Assembly: GCA_028098005.1 (NCBI GenBank)
Contig: JAOHFM010000055.1
Location: 1-8,306 of the forward strand
DNA from: Psychrosphaera sp.
Lineage (GTDB): Bacteria; Pseudomonadota; Gammaproteobacteria; Enterobacterales; Alteromonadaceae
Direction of reading: 5' to 3'
Length of the DNA stretch: 8,306 bases
Program-made: the position numbers and the translations under genes
Notes under the pieces: model-generated
Seen by the model: the letters and a program-made list of their open reading frames with translations, nothing else
Told to the model about the DNA's origin: nothing
Databases searched by the model: none
In this document: positions 5,491-8,306 of the stretch, in pieces
How the letters are laid out: the number at the start of each line of letters is the position of its first letter
Numbering within the stretch: position 1 is the stretch's first letter

Positions 5491-6621
5491 GTGTCATTAA
5501 CAGATTTACGTGAAGAGATTGACTCAATTGACACCCAGTTGGTTGAGTTATTAGCAAAACGCCAAAAAGTTACCGGAAAAGTAGGCGCATTCAAAAAAAC
5601 CATTGGCAAAGCGATTTATGATCCTGTCAGAGAAGCCGAACTCATTGCAGAACGAAGAACACTTTCTGAGTCGTTAGGTGTGAGCCCTGACCTCATTGAA
5701 GACTTGTTAAGACGTATAATGAGAGAGTCTTACCAAAGCCAACACAATTCTTATCGATGCTTATTGCCAAATACAAAAGTTGTGGTTGTTGGTGGCGCAG
5801 GTGCTTTAGGTAGCCGCTTTGTTGATATGTTTAATCGCTCAGGTTATGAAGTCGTTGTATTTGAAGAGTCGGACTGGCCAAATGCAGAAGCGGTATTTTC
5901 CGGCGCTAAGCTAGTTATCATTTCTGTACCTATCCAAGTAACCGAATCTGTAATTGCTCAATTACCTCAGCTCGATGACGAATGCATTTTAGCTGACTTA
6001 ACGTCATTAAAGCATCAACCCCTTCGAGCAATGTTGTCGCAGCACAAAGGTCCAGTTGTTGGGTTACACCCAATGTTTGGTCCTGATGTACCTAACTTTG
6101 TAAAACAGGTTGTTGTTGTTTGTGATGGCCGCTATGAAGATAAATATCAATGGCTTATCGAACAATTGAAATTGTGGGGCGCAATTTTAGAGGTTGATCA
6201 AGCGAAACAACATGACTCAAGCATGGAAATTATCCAGGCAATGCGTCACTTCACAACGTACGTTTATGGTCGGTTTTTGGCAAAACAAGATCCTAACTTA
6301 GAACAGCTACTAAGGCTAAGCTCACCAATCTATCGTTTGGAATTAGCAATGACTGGCCGACTGTTTGCCCAAAACTCACAGTTGTACGCGGATATTATTT
6401 ATAGTGCAGAAGATATTGAGAAGTTGGCAGAAGGTTTTTCCACAGAGCTGAATAGCGCGCTGTGCGATTTAAAAAGTAAAGACAAGCAAGCATTCAAACA
6501 ATCATTTGAAAGTGTTGCTAATTGGTTTGGCAAGACTTCAAATCAGTTTCTTGTAGAAAGCCGTACTATGCTTAAAACTGCACATGATGCAAAGTCAGTT
6601 AAGCAGTTGAGTAGCAAATAA
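5491..6621 (+). CDS. tyrA: Bifunctional chorismate mutase/prephenate dehydrogenase TyrA
   Basis: TyrA converts chorismate to prephenate and then, with NAD+, to 4-hydroxyphenylpyruvate, the tyrosine precursor. The AroQ-type chorismate mutase domain (about 1-90) shows LREEIDSIDTQLVELLAKR (6-24) and FKKTIGKAIYDPVREAELI (34-52), with R7, R24, K35, R47 and E48 matching the active-site pattern. The dehydrogenase domain has a Rossmann VVVVGGAGALGS (97-108), then GLHPMFGPD (191-199) with catalytic H193 (E. coli H197). SSPIYRLELAMTGR (277-290) includes R290 (E. coli R294). I set the start at GTG 5491 (376 residues) because it aligns with the E. coli N-terminus. The frame is open further upstream, but that stretch runs through rplS and the terminator. 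The Shine-Dalgarno is weak (GCGAG, 5478-5482). No aroF precedes it, unlike E. coli. Confidence 0.95.
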   Translation: MSLTDLREEIDSIDTQLVELLAKRQKVTGKVGAFKKTIGKAIYDPVREAELIAERRTLSESLGVSPDLIEDLLRRIMRESYQSQHNSYRCLLPNTKVVVVGGAGALGSRFVDMFNRSGYEVVVFEESDWPNAEAVFSGAKLVIISVPIQVTESVIAQLPQLDDECILADLTSLKHQPLRAMLSQHKGPVVGLHPMFGPDVPNFVKQVVVVCDGRYEDKYQWLIEQLKLWGAILEVDQAKQHDSSMEIIQAMRHFTTYVYGRFLAKQDPNLEQLLRLSSPIYRLELAMTGRLFAQNSQLYADIIYSAEDIEKLAEGFSTELNSALCDLKSKDKQAFKQSFESVANWFGKTSNQFLVESRTMLKTAHDAKSVKQLSSK

Positions 6622-6743
6622 AAAAAATCAGTTTATAAGTGAAAATTATCGTATTCAAAATTGGCGAAAGTAACGGACTGCGACTAAAATATTTAGGAAT
6701 ATAAAATTCGTTAAGTTAAATCCGAGACTTTAAAGGACCCTTT
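6622..6743 (+). promoter_or_regulatory. tyrA-HDOD gene spacer with candidate promoter
   Basis: No rho-independent terminator is visible after tyrA, so read-through or Rho-dependent ending is possible. A candidate promoter is TTGGCG (6661-6666) with TAAAAT (6685-6690), spacer 18. A second -10-like TATAAA lies at 6700-6705. Just before the next gene, TAAAG (6731-6735) and CTTTA (6740-6744) are complementary around GACC. The Shine-Dalgarno AGGA (6734-6737) is partly in this small stem, and the A of the start codon pairs in it. Confidence 0.4.
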
Positions 6744-7586
6744 ATGTCTACCGAAAATGCACTATTAACAATTTTGGTCGAAAAGATTCAGAGCGACTCT
6801 TTAGTACTTCCTACATTACCTGAAATAGCTATAAAAATTCGTGAAGCAGCTGACGACCCAGATGTTAATTTACATATGATGGCAGGTGTTATTGCACAAG
6901 ATCCTGCACTATCTGCTCGTCTGGTTAAAGTCGCTAATAGTGCTTTTATGGGCCGCTCTGTGAAAGTGGAGTCATTAAACCAAGCGGTTACTCGTATTGG
7001 CTTAAGGCAAATAAAGAACATAGCAACGGCAATTGCCATGGAACAATTATTCGTTTCTAAGAACGACCTTGTTCGTGAATATATGAATAAGTCGTGGGAA
7101 AAAACGGTTAATGTTGCTTGTGTGGCAATAGCCTCAATGCAACATTGGCAAAAAGATCATAAACATGCGTCAATCAATATTGATACATTAACACTAGCGG
7201 CTTTGGTACATAGTATTGGTGTACTGCCAATACTGACAGAAGCTGAAAGGCATGAAGAAGTTTTTGCAAACCCAAGTTTTTTAGAAGCGGCAATCAAACG
7301 CATGGCTGGTAAATTAGGTGGTGCTATTATGCGTTCTTGGGATTTTTCCGGCGATTTCATTGAAATAGCGGAAAAATGGAATGATCTCGATTATCAGACA
7401 GAGTCAGTGAGCTACATTGACTTTGTAAGAGTTGGTGCTTTATATAATGATCTGCTGTGCAAAGGACAAGCTGATATAGATAAGTATGAGCTTTATGTAG
7501 AGAAAGGGGTAATTGACGATATTACCTACTTTAAATCAGATGAATTTGCTAAAGCCCTAGGTGATATTAAAACAGTATTTACTTAA
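6744..7586 (+). CDS. HDOD-domain protein (stand-alone, signalling-type)
   Basis: This 280-residue soluble protein consists almost wholly of one HDOD domain, a relative of HD-type phosphohydrolases usually found in signal-transduction proteins. The diagnostic N-terminal block is LPTLPEIAIKIREAADDP (22-39), followed by VIAQDPALSARLVKVANSAF (49-68) and LNQAVTRIGLRQIKNIATAIAMEQLF (78-103). The would-be HD motif reads LVHSIGVLPIL (154-164). H156 is followed by Ser where Asp would be expected, so hydrolase activity is unlikely and a binding or scaffold role is more plausible. There is no receiver, EAL, GGDEF or kinase domain and no membrane segment. The ATG follows AAAGGA (6732-6737). The family is clear, but the role is unknown and the neighbours (tyrA, rdgC) give no hint. 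Confidence 0.88.
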   Translation: MSTENALLTILVEKIQSDSLVLPTLPEIAIKIREAADDPDVNLHMMAGVIAQDPALSARLVKVANSAFMGRSVKVESLNQAVTRIGLRQIKNIATAIAMEQLFVSKNDLVREYMNKSWEKTVNVACVAIASMQHWQKDHKHASINIDTLTLAALVHSIGVLPILTEAERHEEVFANPSFLEAAIKRMAGKLGGAIMRSWDFSGDFIEIAEKWNDLDYQTESVSYIDFVRVGALYNDLLCKGQADIDKYELYVEKGVIDDITYFKSDEFAKALGDIKTVFT

Positions 7587-7628
7587 TGCTAAACAAAAAA
7601 TGAATGCTGTTAATGCAGCAGTGTGATG

Positions 7629-7660
7629 TAAAAAGCTAACTCTAAAGAGTTAGCTTTTTA
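7629..7660. terminator. Bidirectional terminator between the HDOD gene and rdgC
   Basis: AAAAAGCTAACTC (7630-7642) and GAGTTAGCTTTTT (7647-7659) are exact reverse complements around TAAA, with one further T-A pair outside. The A run on the left and T run on the right supply a U tract in either direction. It lies 42 bases after the HDOD stop and 12 bases after the rdgC stop, as expected for convergent genes. Confidence 0.92.
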
Positions 7661-7672
7661 TTAAGAATAAGG

Positions 7673-8306
7673 TTATGGCTCTTTAGTATCCCAGACCGAT
7701 ACTAAATCATTTATTAGGTTGTTTAATTCGCCAGTCATCAGTGCGAAGTCTGCATCAAACTTTGCTAATTTATCGTCAGATGGGACATCGTCTGTTTGTT
7801 CTTTTACGATATCTAAAAACTTAATCTGCTTGATAGCGGCTTCTTCGTTTACAACAAATTTTGCTTTTTCATCCCAAATCAACCCAAGTTTATGGACAAA
7901 TTTACCATTAGCAATGTGCAACTGCACTTCTTCTTCAGTCACGTCATGATTTTTTAGTTTAGCAACGGCTGCTTCTTCGTCTAATGCTTTTAACTCTATA
8001 TCACTGGCAAATTGAAACGGTTTAGGTAACTCATCATTTTTCACCCATGACGTCATCGCTAGCATAAGATCTTGTTCTGGCTTAAGTGGCAGAACAGGAA
8101 GGGTACCGATACACTGCCTTAGCATAGCTAAAAGCGTTTCAGCACGATTCGCACTACTACTATTAACAACTATCCATTGGTTTTTTATGTCTATATACGC
8201 ATATAGTCGACTATTTTTAGTAAATGCTTTTGGTAGTAAAGTTTGAACAATTTCTTCTTTAATGGTTTGTTGCTCTTTTTTTCCAACTTTTTGACCACGT
8301 TCCTGT
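7673..8306 (-). CDS. rdgC: Recombination-associated protein RdgC, partial (N-terminus beyond window)
   Basis: RdgC is a nucleoid-associated protein that binds double-stranded DNA as a ring-shaped dimer and restrains RecA filament formation. The frame is open from the stop TAA at 7675-7673 to the window edge, giving 210 C-terminal residues of about 300. The start and roughly the first 95 residues are outside. Recognisable parts, numbered from the first visible residue, are IVQTLLPKAFTKNSRLYAYID (about 17-37), TLLAMLRQCIGTLPVLPL (about 56-73) and, near the end, FDADFALMTGELNNLINDL, matching the E. coli FDADFILMTGEL segment as remembered. A shorter start at the Met near 8125 would remove conserved sequence and is not credible. 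It converges on the HDOD gene across a shared terminator. Confidence 0.94.
   Translation of the reverse strand, partial: QERGQKVGKKEQQTIKEEIVQTLLPKAFTKNSRLYAYIDIKNQWIVVNSSSANRAETLLAMLRQCIGTLPVLPLKPEQDLMLAMTSWVKNDELPKPFQFASDIELKALDEEAAVAKLKNHDVTEEEVQLHIANGKFVHKLGLIWDEKAKFVVNEEAAIKQIKFLDIVKEQTDDVPSDDKLAKFDADFALMTGELNNLINDLVSVWDTKEP

Noticed and set aside
7673..8125. A 150-residue gene starting at the Met near 8125
   Set aside because: The same frame stays open to the window edge and encodes conserved RdgC sequence, so this is only the tail of a longer gene.
1..8306. Mobile element, CRISPR array, tRNA/rRNA gene or defence system
   Set aside because: I saw no spaced direct repeats, transposase or integrase motifs, cloverleaf sequences or defence domains. 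Every coding stretch is explained by a conserved gene plus one HDOD gene.

Overview
The window reads as core chromosome of a gammaproteobacterium with moderately low G+C content. Gene order and protein sequences resemble the Alteromonadales (Pseudoalteromonas, Colwellia or Thalassotalea type). That placement is inferred from remembered protein similarity, not from a search. I see no mobile element, CRISPR array, rRNA or tRNA gene, toxin or defence gene.

Layout. On the minus strand at the left are corB (cut by the window edge) and ypjD, probably one transcription unit. They diverge from ffh across a 218-base AT-rich gap. On the plus strand follow ffh with its own terminator, then the ribosomal operon rpsP-rimM-trmD-rplS behind a strong sigma70-type promoter and closed by a terminator. 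Next comes tyrA (chorismate mutase/prephenate dehydrogenase) with an extended -10 box right behind the rplS terminator, then a stand-alone HDOD-domain gene. The right end holds rdgC on the minus strand, also cut by the window edge. A strong hairpin separates the convergent HDOD gene and rdgC and probably terminates both. The corB-ypjD-ffh-rpsP-rimM-trmD-rplS order, with tyrA close by, is the enterobacterial arrangement as I remember it from E. coli. There tyrA follows aroF; here no aroF lies before it.

How the genes fit together. Ffh is the protein of the signal recognition particle. S16 and L19 are ribosomal proteins. RimM helps mature the 30S subunit and TrmD makes m1G37 in tRNA, so the centre of the window is a translation and protein-export block. 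TyrA makes the tyrosine precursor. YpjD and CorB are inner-membrane proteins. RdgC is a recombination-modulating DNA-binding protein.

The genes are ordinary. The non-coding layer is the part worth a second look. Several short, perfect inverted repeats sit exactly on gene boundaries: over the stop codons of ffh, rpsP, rimM and rplS, around the start codon of trmD, in the presumed ffh leader, and as two hairpins in the rpsP leader. The trmD hairpin places the start codon in a 7-base loop and the upstream stop codon in its stem, which suggests translational coupling or damping. I do not see a complete new biological system.
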